Shown here: piece by piece, positions 7,346 through 15,377 of the stretch
Layout of the letters: each line of letters opens with the position of its first letter
Numbering within the stretch: the stretch's first letter is position 1
Assembly (NCBI RefSeq): GCF_003063475.1
Contig: NZ_NESP01000001.1
Span: 1,178,001 to 1,242,000, forward strand
Length of the DNA: 64,000 bases
Origin: Limnohabitans curvus
GTDB lineage: Bacteria > Pseudomonadota > Gammaproteobacteria > Burkholderiales > Burkholderiaceae_C
Direction: 5' to 3'
Notes under the pieces: model-generated
The model's database searches: none
What the model saw: only the letters and a program-made list of their open reading frames with translations
Told to the model about the DNA's origin: nothing
Program-made: the position numbers and the translations under genes

Positions 7346-9640
7346 TCAGGATTGATCGGCGGTATGCACCAACGCGTTCTCGGCCACGCAAGTCAGCTCG
7401 ACCTGCTCAGCCCTAGGCTTGACGCTCATGACGCGTGCCAACTGGGACCAGGACTGGCCCACACCAAAAGCAAAGTGCGTTCGCTCTCGGTCAGTACCGA
7501 CCAGTGGCTCAAAGCCGGGTTGGGTTTTCAGGACGGCATGGGTGGCTGTTGCGCCCGGCGTGACCTCGATGGCATCAGAGACCGAGCCATCGGGCCTTCG
7601 CAGAACGAGGTAGTGAACGGCTCCTGACTGCCAACTCAGCGGCTCGGAACACCGCACGGTTCTCGTCTGGCCGTCCCAGCTTAAGACCTCGCCACTAACA
7701 CCCCAACGGGGAATGTCATGGCTTAGGGCAATCAGATCCCCATAGGTCGGGATCAAACCTTCCAGCTCAGTGCGAAAGGTGACGATTCGTCGGCGATACC
7801 GATTGGCCGCTGCGATGTATTTCCCCTCACGAATGCCCTGCGCCTTATCGGTGCAGCCAAACAACCTCACACGAGCAGGCTTGGCAGCTTGGGATCCAGG
7901 CAAGGACACCGTGAACTCATCTGGCTTCCAACTCTTGGGATTGACGTATTCGATCGTGACTGCATCCGCCGTGGCATCGCCTGGCATCAGGTACTGGATC
8001 TTCAAGCTGTTGCGCACGATGTTTCTTGCAGAAAAGAGCGCCACCGGGATGGTCTTGGGTTCATCGCGAACGATGCGAACAATCCCACCCTGCAAGAACG
8101 GCACAGCACGCCCCGTCCGGGCAATCTGTCCCAAGGCGTCCCACACCGTCTGGTTCTGATCGAACACGGCATTGAAGGTATCCCCGCGCGCCGACCACAC
8201 CGCATCCAACTGTGCCAAGGCTGCCAGGTCTAATTGCCGATCCGGCAACCCTGCTCCATAGCTGGCCTTGACCGCATCCGCGAAGGCCCACGCAATCGAA
8301 CGAGTGGGTTGCAGCGCAGACCATCCAGTGCTCGGATTCCAGATAGGGAGCTTGCGCGTCACCAGACAGTTGACCAGTCGGGATGAGCGCTGCGATAAGT
8401 TGTCGGTTGCGCGCATCCTGAGTGCCAAGTAGGTCAGATCAGTGGGCAAACTCGATCCCGCCAAATAGCCCTTAGCCTGGCCCCAACGCAGCTCGTGACC
8501 AGCTCGGTTGCTGGTGTCCCGCGCATCCAGGCGCTGCAGGCGAACCTCATAACGCCCAGGCGACACCGAATACTTGAACGACAGGCGTTGCGCAGTGTTG
8601 GTGGCCGCCGAGTAAGTTTCATCTGCCACATGGAGCCAGCCTGAGGTGGCGTCGCCATCGTCGTTGATGCTTCGTACCTCAACCCGCCATTGCACCGAGC
8701 GGCTTTCCAATGCACCACTGTCGTTGGCGTAATACAGACCGCGCAGCATCACCACATCGACACCAACCTGATTAATCTGTGTGCCCACCGGATTCAGGGC
8801 GAAGGGACCAACGATGGCCCCGGTGTCGTTGACAGCAATCAACTCCTGCCCTGACACCTCTGGGGCCGTGACCACATCCGGGTTGAACAGGGTGTTCTGT
8901 CCGCCAGGCTCAATCACCTGCGCCTGCACCTCGGCAAACGAGCTGATCGGGCTGTCATCGATGGACAGTTCCTCAAACTGAAACTGACCCACACCGATGA
9001 CGTGCAATTGATGGAGATACTCCTCGTTGTTCTCGTACTCGGTATAGGGCATGGTGGCCAGATCTGGGTACACCAGATGGCGGCCATAGATCACGGGCAC
9101 GGGTTGCGCGAGGCGTCCATAGTTCCCACGCGCCTGCAATGAGTACGTCGGGCTGGGGGATGTGGTGTTGGCCGATGCCGAGGGCAAGGACTGATTTGGC
9201 AATGGCACCAGCGCATTGACGAGCACCGAGCCAGTGACCGCGATTGCAGTGGACGCCACAGCCGTGGCCAGCGTGCCTGAATACCCCATTGAGGCAGCCA
9301 GTGCGCCGCCATATGCATTGGCAACGACTAGGACGGCGATCATTAGCACAGTTCTCAGCGGGTTTTTGCCCCCACCTCCACCACCTTGCGGCAGAGTGAC
9401 CAAAGCAACAACGTCACCTGCATCGATCGGAGTCACAGCCCTGTGTGCCAACAGCACCGGCTGGCCGTTTTTGAGGATCAAGGTGGGCTGGTCGAGCTCG
9501 ATGCCATCACGATTCATCCATTGAGCGATCGTGGGCGAACCAAACACATGACTCACCTGCCGATCACTGGGCTCGAACGGATTTCGCATCCAGATGACCA
9601 GTCCAGGACTGGGCAGGTCTGACATGCAAACGCTTGTCAT
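7346..9640 (-). CDS. Tail-tip / host-specificity protein (lambda gpJ-like)
   Basis: A 764-aa central tail-tip protein. The start at 9640 overlaps the NlpC/P60 stop (ATGA) and has GGAAGGAA upstream; an alternative start lies 15 nt before. The N-terminal region has a Gly run (PQGGGGGGKNP) and a hydrophobic section (about 98-145). It is followed by the VPVIYGRHLVYPDLA segment and baseplate-hub beta domains typical of TipJ proteins. It is shorter than lambda J (over 1,100 aa) and lacks the long C-terminal fibronectin-like receptor part. Receptor binding may therefore depend on the separate fibre genes upstream. It is last of the tail genes. Confidence 0.85.
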   Translation of the reverse strand: MTSVCMSDLPSPGLVIWMRNPFEPSDRQVSHVFGSPTIAQWMNRDGIELDQPTLILKNGQPVLLAHRAVTPIDAGDVVALVTLPQGGGGGGKNPLRTVLMIAVLVVANAYGGALAASMGYSGTLATAVASTAIAVTGSVLVNALVPLPNQSLPSASANTTSPSPTYSLQARGNYGRLAQPVPVIYGRHLVYPDLATMPYTEYENNEEYLHQLHVIGVGQFQFEELSIDDSPISSFAEVQAQVIEPGGQNTLFNPDVVTAPEVSGQELIAVNDTGAIVGPFALNPVGTQINQVGVDVVMLRGLYYANDSGALESRSVQWRVEVRSINDDGDATSGWLHVADETYSAATNTAQRLSFKYSVSPGRYEVRLQRLDARDTSNRAGHELRWGQAKGYLAGSSLPTDLTYLALRMRATDNLSQRSSRLVNCLVTRKLPIWNPSTGWSALQPTRSIAWAFADAVKASYGAGLPDRQLDLAALAQLDAVWSARGDTFNAVFDQNQTVWDALGQIARTGRAVPFLQGGIVRIVRDEPKTIPVALFSARNIVRNSLKIQYLMPGDATADAVTIEYVNPKSWKPDEFTVSLPGSQAAKPARVRLFGCTDKAQGIREGKYIAAANRYRRRIVTFRTELEGLIPTYGDLIALSHDIPRWGVSGEVLSWDGQTRTVRCSEPLSWQSGAVHYLVLRRPDGSVSDAIEVTPGATATHAVLKTQPGFEPLVGTDRERTHFAFGVGQSWSQLARVMSVKPRAEQVELTCVAENALVHTADQS

Positions 9641-10059
9641 GGCAATTCCTTCCATCGGTAATACCCCTCCACCTGCCAGCCGTGACTAGCAAGGGAACTC
9701 AGTTGTTGAAACACCACCCCAATTTGCTGGGAGCAGTGCAAGACACCACCGCCGTCCGCATCGACCCACACACCCACATGCACGGGGTGTCGAGACTGAC
9801 GCATCAACACTGCATCGCCCTGCTTGGGAACATCGACTGCCGCCCAGCGTTGTCTCTCCGGGTGGTTTTTGAACGTATGAAGGACCGTGCGCAGATTCAG
9901 CGCGTCCACCGGGATCACCGGCAAGTCACGACCGAAGTGGGTCTTCTGGACCCAAAGAAAAAGGCCCCAGCAGTCAAATGACTCGGGGCCTCTCTCGCCT
10001 GCAATCCACGGACGACCGATGTACTGGATCGCCCAACTCGGTGAATCTTCATCTTTCAT
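9637..10059 (-). CDS. NlpC/P60 tail assembly peptidase (gpK-like)
   Basis: A 140-aa papain-fold peptidase or amidase of the tail tip. The nucleophile is Cys30 in ESFDCWGL, and the catalytic His is in HVGVWVD (His94). A further polar residue would come from the VLHCS region. Lambda K and its relatives carry this domain and are thought to help tail assembly or local peptidoglycan cleavage during entry. It overlaps the DUF1833 gene upstream and the tail-tip gene downstream by 4 nt each, the usual tail-tip order. Confidence 0.88.
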   Translation of the reverse strand: MKDEDSPSWAIQYIGRPWIAGERGPESFDCWGLFLWVQKTHFGRDLPVIPVDALNLRTVLHTFKNHPERQRWAAVDVPKQGDAVLMRQSRHPVHVGVWVDADGGGVLHCSQQIGVVFQQLSSLASHGWQVEGYYRWKELP

Positions 10060-10598
10060 CGGGCCAACCCTGGAAACTCAGTTGCGGTGTACAGGCGAGA
10101 CGGGAAGGTCTTGTTGCCAATGTCCGCCATGCGTGCCTTGGCCGTGACCCGCTGCACGTCGGCCTCGACTTCGGTGATCACGAGCGTGATCGGTGGATCC
10201 ATCTGCGGACCACTCAGATCGTTGGACAGGTAAGGACGGTAGGTCACTTCAATGGATGACTCCGAGGCCGATGCCTCGTCCAAGTGCTTCACGATCTCCC
10301 GGGTGACGTTGTCCAGGGTGATCGCGATTTCAGGAACCGGCGCGATATCCACCGGCGGCAGATCAAGCTCAAAGCCCATGGCCACGAACTGGACCTGCTG
10401 GCCCGCATTGATTGGCGCTGACTCCTCAAGCCTTGCCAGCAAGTCTTGCTGATCACGCACCACACGGATTGCCGTCGTATTACCCGCATCATCTTTGAAA
10501 TCCGGGTGCCGGATCTCCAGCGTATGCAGAATGACGACATTGCTCGGAGCGCTTGCATAGGCCTCCCGCAGTGCCTCAGAGAGTGCGACATCAGGCAT
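10056..10598 (-). CDS. DUF1833-family tail protein
   Basis: A 180-aa protein placed immediately before the NlpC/P60 gene, where DUF1833 proteins normally sit in lambda-like tail modules (lambda L/M-like tail-tip role). Visible features are the LHTLEIRHPDF start, a beta-rich middle (VQFVAMGFELDLPPV) and VTREIVKHLDEA. I see no catalytic motif. Its start overlaps the end of the radical SAM gene by 8 nt, so the enzyme cassette is translationally tied to structural genes. Confidence 0.7.
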   Translation of the reverse strand: MPDVALSEALREAYASAPSNVVILHTLEIRHPDFKDDAGNTTAIRVVRDQQDLLARLEESAPINAGQQVQFVAMGFELDLPPVDIAPVPEIAITLDNVTREIVKHLDEASASESSIEVTYRPYLSNDLSGPQMDPPITLVITEVEADVQRVTAKARMADIGNKTFPSRLYTATEFPGLAR

Positions 10599-11952
10599 TT
10601 GAGACCTTGATCGGGATGAACTTGCGGCGTGGTGATCTTTGGTCTTGCGACTTCAGCCCAAAAACGTCGGCTCGACCCTCTGGCAAGTCGCCTTCGATGC
10701 GATAAACGGCACACCCTGTCAGGTGCTCAATGGCAGCCACAAAGAACGGCACATGGTCCGAGTACGCATTGTCACAAGCAGCTGTCCACAACGGCCCTTC
10801 CAAGAACATGCAAGCGCCCTTGCAAGCCTGCAGCACAGGACAATTCAGACACTCTTCACGGTGAGACCAGTGCGTCGAACTGCGGAGGGCTACTTTTTCG
10901 AGATTGGAGAGGTGGCCAATGTGATGGGACTGCCCGTTGGGTGCAACAGCAACCGCGCTCACGTTTTGACAAGTGAGCACGTTGCCCATGAGGTCAACGG
11001 CGACTTGGTTCGCGGTATCCATCCCGCACTTTTGTCCTAATACGCTGGCAGGACGACGTTCCAAGATGCTGCGCGCCCATTCCTGCATGCGAGATCGAGC
11101 CACATCCAAATGCACGATGCGACCACGCCGGATCTCTTCAAGCGATTGGCGACGGAATTCAAAGGCCTCCTGCTCAGACTGGATCGAGTTGGCCAAGCCA
11201 CCGACATCGTAGGGATCGACAAATGAACCCTCGCCGATTGACAGCGACGGGTCACCAGTCAGTTGCAGGAAGAACTTGGCGATTTCTTCCCGGCTGGTGT
11301 TGGTTCGATGGACCATCGCATTGAACGAAATGCGCCCCTGCGGTGCAAGACGTCGATACAAGTCCATGATCCCTTCGCGACTCGCTTCATCATCTAGCGG
11401 ATCTGGACCGCGAGCGGGTTGGCCTGGTCCGTCATGACTAACGCCTACCCCAAATCCCATCACATCAAGCCAGGTGTTGACCTCGGGGTTGAGTAAAGAG
11501 CCGTTGGTAACGATGCTGAATGAAGCATCCGGGTATCGCTGTCGCAGGGCTTCGGCCAATGGACGCAAGGTCTTGATGTAGACCAGCGGCTCTCCACCCC
11601 AGAACTCAATGCGCTCTGGAGCCCTCTCAAGACTTGATTCGAGCAGATGCAAGAACTGCGGCACATCTGCCTGCGTTGTTTCTTCAGCATGAGGGACGAA
11701 CCGCTGGCTGCAGTAGTCACACGAATAGTTGCATGAGAGACCTAGCTGAATTTTCAGAACTTTCGGACTCTCTTTGCGCCCTGGCATCGTCTGACTTATC
11801 GCCTCGATGTGACCAACCGACCAGGTTTTTTCCACATACGGCAGAGGCCAAGGCATCAGATCCCCATCGAGCAGTTCACTGGTCTGGTTGTCGTAGATCA
11901 GCGTAACAGGTGAATTGGCACGATCGCGTGCCAGCAATGTGAACTTAGCCAT
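10591..11952 (-). CDS. Radical SAM/SPASM peptide- or protein-modifying enzyme
   Basis: A 453-aa iron-sulfur enzyme. The start at 11952 forms TGATG with the preceding small gene and has GGAGG upstream. The radical SAM cluster motif CNYSCDYC is at Cys74/78/81, and the GGEP-type SAM motif WGGEPL is at about 118-123. A C-terminal SPASM domain has Cys in KCGMD and LTCQN, then the arrangement C-x2-C-x5-C-x3-C (CLNCPVLQACKGAC) and a final AACD. SPASM enzymes bind auxiliary Fe-S clusters and usually modify peptides or proteins (sactipeptide maturases, anSME). No RiPP-recognition domain is evident. Sitting in a phage tail operon beside putative Fe/2OG oxygenases is highly unusual. The target is unknown; the Cys-rich fibre is the best candidate. 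Confidence 0.9.
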   Translation of the reverse strand: MAKFTLLARDRANSPVTLIYDNQTSELLDGDLMPWPLPYVEKTWSVGHIEAISQTMPGRKESPKVLKIQLGLSCNYSCDYCSQRFVPHAEETTQADVPQFLHLLESSLERAPERIEFWGGEPLVYIKTLRPLAEALRQRYPDASFSIVTNGSLLNPEVNTWLDVMGFGVGVSHDGPGQPARGPDPLDDEASREGIMDLYRRLAPQGRISFNAMVHRTNTSREEIAKFFLQLTGDPSLSIGEGSFVDPYDVGGLANSIQSEQEAFEFRRQSLEEIRRGRIVHLDVARSRMQEWARSILERRPASVLGQKCGMDTANQVAVDLMGNVLTCQNVSAVAVAPNGQSHHIGHLSNLEKVALRSSTHWSHREECLNCPVLQACKGACMFLEGPLWTAACDNAYSDHVPFFVAAIEHLTGCAVYRIEGDLPEGRADVFGLKSQDQRSPRRKFIPIKVSNA

Positions 11953-12149
11953 CACATGCCTCCGCTCTGAACCGACGGCTCTTGTGCGAAAGCCTCGGGG
12001 CAAGCCTGACGACAAACCTCTTCAGCGTCTTGGTGCGCGAACTTGGCCAAGTGGTATTCACGACGGGAGCGGATGCGCTCGCCTTCGACTACCGTCACAG
12101 TGAACAAAACATGCTCGTCATCAACGAGGTCTATGGTTTTCTCAATCAT
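11952..12149 (-). CDS. 65-aa protein between oxygenase and radical SAM genes
   Basis: An unrecognised small protein, charged and without a signal or membrane segment. It contains MIEKTIDLVDDEHVLFTVTVV (residues 1-21), a basic GERIRSRREYH segment and a C-terminal VCRQACPEAF. The start at 12149 is chosen because GGAG sits 6 nt upstream; another ATG lies 6 nt earlier. The stop overlaps the radical SAM start (TGATG), so the two are coupled. It could be a partner or recognition protein for the enzyme, or a precursor-like substrate. None of this can be shown from sequence alone. Confidence 0.7.
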   Translation of the reverse strand: MIEKTIDLVDDEHVLFTVTVVEGERIRSRREYHLAKFAHQDAEEVCRQACPEAFAQEPSVQSGGM

Positions 12150-12167
12150 CGTCATCTCCGAATCGGC

Positions 12168-12833
12168 TCATAGCCGGGTGTACAGCTCGGTGTAGTTATG
12201 GGACGCCACACGCAGGGTCACGACCAACAAGGTGCGTTGACCGCTTGGGGCATTGAAGGGGTTGGTCTCATGCCATACCCGCGATGGGTGCAATACGACC
12301 AGGCCGGGAGATGTTTCGATGTAGCGAACCTTCTCCCAAAATGGAAACCCCGCCATGGGGCGGGGGTCCTGTAAGAGCAATTCACCATCTCCGACCGTCC
12401 AATCGCGGTCCTCTGGAGGTATTCGGTCGTTGCCGCAATCCAAATACAGACACAGCACATGATCGCCCGTGTGGTGGTAATGTGGCTGCGCGCGCATGCC
12501 TTTTTGGTAGCAGACAGGTATGCACCGAGCGAGCACTTCAAGCTCGTTCACATTCCTAACTCCATGGGCTTCTTTCAGATAGGCGCGGTAGGTGCGATCC
12601 ACCCAGCGTTTGAATTCAAACCAGACCGCTGGGGCATGCATCTCATGATCAGGCAAGAACAGATTCAGCTGCGTTCGCAACTTCACGGGCACATCAGGCA
12701 ATGCATGACGAGGCGGATGGGCTTTGTGATTGCGAAATCGCTCAGTTGTGAATTGCTTCAACTCCTCGAGCTGGTCCATGGTGAATGGCGATTCCTCATG
12801 GAGAACTGGGGTGCTCCATAGATGCTCAAGCAT
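12168..12833 (-). CDS. Putative Fe(II)/2-oxoglutarate oxygenase 3
   Basis: A 221-aa protein with the double-stranded beta-helix pattern of small phage 2OG oxygenases. It has a His cluster QPHYHHTGD (His118/120/121, Asp124), a GDGELLLQDPRP strand, and distal LHPSRVWHET (His188) followed by SGQRTLLVVTLRV (Arg200). That is a plausible His-Asp...His...Arg set, although the first motif is not a clean HxD. It overlaps the preceding oxygenase gene by 8 nt. It resembles the TIGR02466-like group by pattern only. The substrate is unknown; the context suggests a virion protein. Confidence 0.7.
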   Translation of the reverse strand: MLEHLWSTPVLHEESPFTMDQLEELKQFTTERFRNHKAHPPRHALPDVPVKLRTQLNLFLPDHEMHAPAVWFEFKRWVDRTYRAYLKEAHGVRNVNELEVLARCIPVCYQKGMRAQPHYHHTGDHVLCLYLDCGNDRIPPEDRDWTVGDGELLLQDPRPMAGFPFWEKVRYIETSPGLVVLHPSRVWHETNPFNAPSGQRTLLVVTLRVASHNYTELYTRL

Positions 12834-13413
12834 TGATCACCTCACATCCGAATGAAACTGCTATTCGCAGTTCGCTGCAGTAGCGAGAAATCGGACGAGC
12901 CGCATGCGTTTTCGTCCCGTTAAACACCACCAGCCGATTTGGTTTAATCAATGTGCAGGCATCGACCTCTCCGTCATCCGAGAGAGTGATGAAATCACCA
13001 CCCCAATCCCTCTCCCAGTTCATCACTGGATACCAAACGGCTGTGCGGGCAGTCCGTGCGTACTGCACAGGGAAGTCCCTGTGAAATGCTGACTCGTCAC
13101 CAAAGGACTGAAAGTTAGCCCAGATCCGAGTGAAGGCCTCTCCGTCAAAGTGCTGCTGGCGAATGATCTCGGCAACCTCTGCCAAGGGACTTTTCGAGGA
13201 ACAAAAGGCCTCGTAACTCAGCTCAGAATTCCAAGCATCATCGTCATAGTGGTGCTGATGTATTCCTGGCAACACGAAATTTCGATGCCAGAACGCGCCT
13301 GGTGCATTCGCGTGTGCTCGCCATCCGAAGATGGGGCTTTGCGACAAAAGCCAGGCTCGCGTTGCTTCACAGAGTTCGGGGGAAACTGGGTTGTCGTAAA
13401 CGTTGATGGGCAT
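12826..13413 (-). CDS. Putative Fe(II)/2-oxoglutarate oxygenase 2
   Basis: A 195-aa protein with the clearest 2OG-Fe(II) signature of the three. It has HRD (His111/Asp113) in ESAFHRDFPVQY, a WYPVMNWERDWGGDFI strand pair as in prolyl-hydroxylase-like folds, distal His170 in FNGTKTHAARP, and 2OG-binding Arg183 in SELRIAVSF. Such enzymes hydroxylate Pro, Asn, Asp or other side chains using O2 and 2-oxoglutarate. The ATG at 13413 overlaps the upstream gene by 47 nt. An upstream TTG (13449) is possible, but I see no strong ribosome site at either. It is part of the overlapping enzyme cassette. Confidence 0.8.
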   Translation of the reverse strand: MPINVYDNPVSPELCEATRAWLLSQSPIFGWRAHANAPGAFWHRNFVLPGIHQHHYDDDAWNSELSYEAFCSSKSPLAEVAEIIRQQHFDGEAFTRIWANFQSFGDESAFHRDFPVQYARTARTAVWYPVMNWERDWGGDFITLSDDGEVDACTLIKPNRLVVFNGTKTHAARPISRYCSELRIAVSFGCEVINA

Positions 13414-13975
13414 GGTTGTCGACCACGTTGAGTTCAAAGTGCAACTCAACCGCTGGCTCCTGTGCGTTGTAGGGGTGAGTGTGGTGAGCCAGGTAGCTCG
13501 GAAAAATCATCAGCATTCCTGCTGCCGGATAAATCAGTTCCGATCTCAGCCCCTCCCATGGCAGGCGCTTGAATCCAAACGCTCCACTCGGATTGACCAA
13601 AACGAATGCGCCGGAGTAATCACTGCGCTCAGGATTCGCTCTGGCTTCAGTACTCAGCACGAATACCGCTGACAGATCGGTGTCCTCACAGTGCAGCGGC
13701 AGGCATTGCCCGTTCTGTATGACCACTTCTCGTCCAGTCAGTTGGCTCACACTGCATCCGTACTCAGTCTCGACCACATGCTCGATCAATTCCGTAACCT
13801 GCTGAAATGGTTCGGCGATATGCAAACTCTCCCGTGTGCATCGAGACCATGGCATGCCATGAGGATTAATGCTCTGGTGTATGGCCAGCGCCCGTTTGCG
13901 CATCTCCAGCATCACGTCATCTGAAAATGGATGGAGACCGACATATACCCTTGCTCCAAACAGCTCCTTAGTCAT
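13367..13975 (-). CDS. Putative Fe(II)/2-oxoglutarate oxygenase 1 (variant active site)
   Basis: A 202-aa protein with the TIGR02466-like layout: NGQCLPLHCEDTDLSAVFVLS gives a His95-x-Glu97 pair, and the PAAGMLMIFPSYLAHHTHPYN strand carries His164/165. Where such proteins usually have Arg for 2-oxoglutarate, this one reads PAVELHFELN, so co-substrate binding may differ. The ATG at 13975 overlaps the upstream stop by 8 nt. A longer frame exists upstream, but it lies inside the neighbouring gene. It is one of three non-identical oxygenase-like genes in series. Confidence 0.65.
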   Translation of the reverse strand: MTKELFGARVYVGLHPFSDDVMLEMRKRALAIHQSINPHGMPWSRCTRESLHIAEPFQQVTELIEHVVETEYGCSVSQLTGREVVIQNGQCLPLHCEDTDLSAVFVLSTEARANPERSDYSGAFVLVNPSGAFGFKRLPWEGLRSELIYPAAGMLMIFPSYLAHHTHPYNAQEPAVELHFELNVVDNHAHQRLRQPSFPRTL

Positions 13976-14801
13976 GGATCTGGATGGAGACATCAGAAGC
14001 ACCACTGAAGTATTTGAAACCGGCTTTGACCCGTGCTGAATCTCCTGCCACAAGGCCCAAGGCCATGAAAGGGACACTTGCCTGGCCGTTGACTGTTTTG
14101 ATGCGGGTCTTTGGAAGGTAGCCATTGACCGCCTCAAGAAAGATTTCAGCATCGTGCTCAATAGGCATGTCATTCGCATCGAGCACTTGCACCTGGACGT
14201 TGACCTGGCCGTCAGGTGTACAGCTCGTTGGCGCTGATATCTGGACACCAGGCAACAAGATCAACTCCCGTACCTGGGCACTCGCCGAATAGTCGGTACG
14301 TTCGATTTCCGAAGCGTTCACGCCCATCACCACACAATCGCCTTTGTTCACATCGGGGTTGATGTTCACGGTCACAGCACAGTCCTCAAAGGCCGAGTCC
14401 GAGAACGGAACCACAAAGCCCACTGACAGATTGTTTTGGTAGGTCGTTCGAGACAACTCTGGGGCCGACATCTTGGTGGCCATGGAATAGGTGTAGAGCG
14501 GAATCGGATCAGTGAACGATCGGGCATCCCAACGGAATGTCAGATGCCAGGCTTGACGATCCGCCCACCCCGTACTTCTTTTGAGCAGCTCATAGTCAAA
14601 CTCGCTGGCAGCGATGACCTTGTAGAACTTGTCACCGCTTTGCACAACGCTCCCATCGTCTGGCACTGGCTCGCTGGGATTGGGTGAAAAAACAATGCAC
14701 ATCTCAACGCCAACGCGTTGCTTTGGCGCATCGACCAAGACACGAACCACGTGATCTGGCGAGCTCGCATAGGCTGGGGGACGGGTGATATAGACTTTCA
14801 T
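13968..14801 (-). CDS. Fibre-associated beta-rich structural protein (unknown)
   Basis: A 277-aa protein, not recognised. It starts MKVYITRPPAYASSPDHVVRVLVD, is beta-rich throughout, and ends in about 80 residues that look like an Ig-like (Big-type) domain (QVNVQVQVLDANDMPIEHD ... FSGASDVSIQIHD). It begins 9 nt after the stop of the Cys-rich fibre protein and overlaps oxygenase 1 by 8 nt, so it belongs to the same unit. It could be a fibre tip or accessory protein, or a second target of the enzymes. No enzymatic motif is seen. Confidence 0.65.
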   Translation of the reverse strand: MKVYITRPPAYASSPDHVVRVLVDAPKQRVGVEMCIVFSPNPSEPVPDDGSVVQSGDKFYKVIAASEFDYELLKRSTGWADRQAWHLTFRWDARSFTDPIPLYTYSMATKMSAPELSRTTYQNNLSVGFVVPFSDSAFEDCAVTVNINPDVNKGDCVVMGVNASEIERTDYSASAQVRELILLPGVQISAPTSCTPDGQVNVQVQVLDANDMPIEHDAEIFLEAVNGYLPKTRIKTVNGQASVPFMALGLVAGDSARVKAGFKYFSGASDVSIQIHD

Positions 14802-14810
14802 AGCGTCTCC

Positions 14811-15365
14811 TCAGCAGCAGCCGCAACATGCACAGTTGCAATTGCAATTGGTTCGGCAGTTGAACGCCCCACAGTTGCAATTTCGATACCAACGGTGGTA
14901 CTCAGAACCACCGATCTCGTTGGCGGCTTCGTAATACCCGTCGTAGTTAAATCCGACCGACACCGCGTTGAAGACCTGAGTGGTGCCGCCTGCGCCGTCA
15001 TAGCTGCCCCAGTTGGCGCAATTTCCAGTCGGCACTCCACTGACGCCCCAGGTCCACCAGTTGCCATTGGGGGGGTTCCAGTACCCGTTACTGGCGCAGT
15101 TGCCATTAGGCAGATATCCATTGCAGTTGGTGGCCCGGTCGTCGTAGTACTGACTTGAGCGATTCATCTCTCCGATGTCCTGCCCGTCGGCCATCTTGTA
15201 GCCCGTATTTCGAGCGTCATCACTTGTGACGCTGCTCTTGAACAAGGCTCCATTAGTCATCGTGATGGAGCCCGTCATGGTTCCACCGGCCTTGTCCAAC
15301 TTGCCATTGATTTCGTTCTGCAAGGCATCATCCAGCCCCGCTTTGGGGATGCGCGTAATCGCCAT
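14811..15365 (-). CDS. Short tail-fibre-like protein with Cys/Asn-rich C-terminus
   Basis: A 184-aa protein. Residues 1-35 resemble the end-joining segment of phage tail fibres (LDDALQNEINGKLDKAGG, TMTGSI). The middle (about 73-150) is rich in Asn, Gly, Tyr and Trp (NGYWNPPNGNWWTWG). The last 24 residues hold 10 of the protein's 13 cysteines, ending NCNCNCACCGCC. Cys positions are 81, 90, 116, 163, 165, 170, 174, 176, 178, 180, 181, 183 and 184. It sits between the giant fibre gene and a cassette of radical SAM and oxygenase genes, and is the obvious candidate substrate for thioether, hydroxyl or metal-centre chemistry. The modification is inferred, not shown. Confidence 0.8.
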   Translation of the reverse strand: MAITRIPKAGLDDALQNEINGKLDKAGGTMTGSITMTNGALFKSSVTSDDARNTGYKMADGQDIGEMNRSSQYYDDRATNCNGYLPNGNCASNGYWNPPNGNWWTWGVSGVPTGNCANWGSYDGAGGTTQVFNAVSVGFNYDGYYEAANEIGGSEYHRWYRNCNCGAFNCRTNCNCNCACCGCC

Positions 15366-15377
15366 GATTTCTCCTAG

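Noticed and set aside
11634..11906. Plus-strand frame opposite the radical SAM gene
   Set aside because: The minus-strand frame has the full radical SAM/SPASM motif set, so the plus frame is a shadow.
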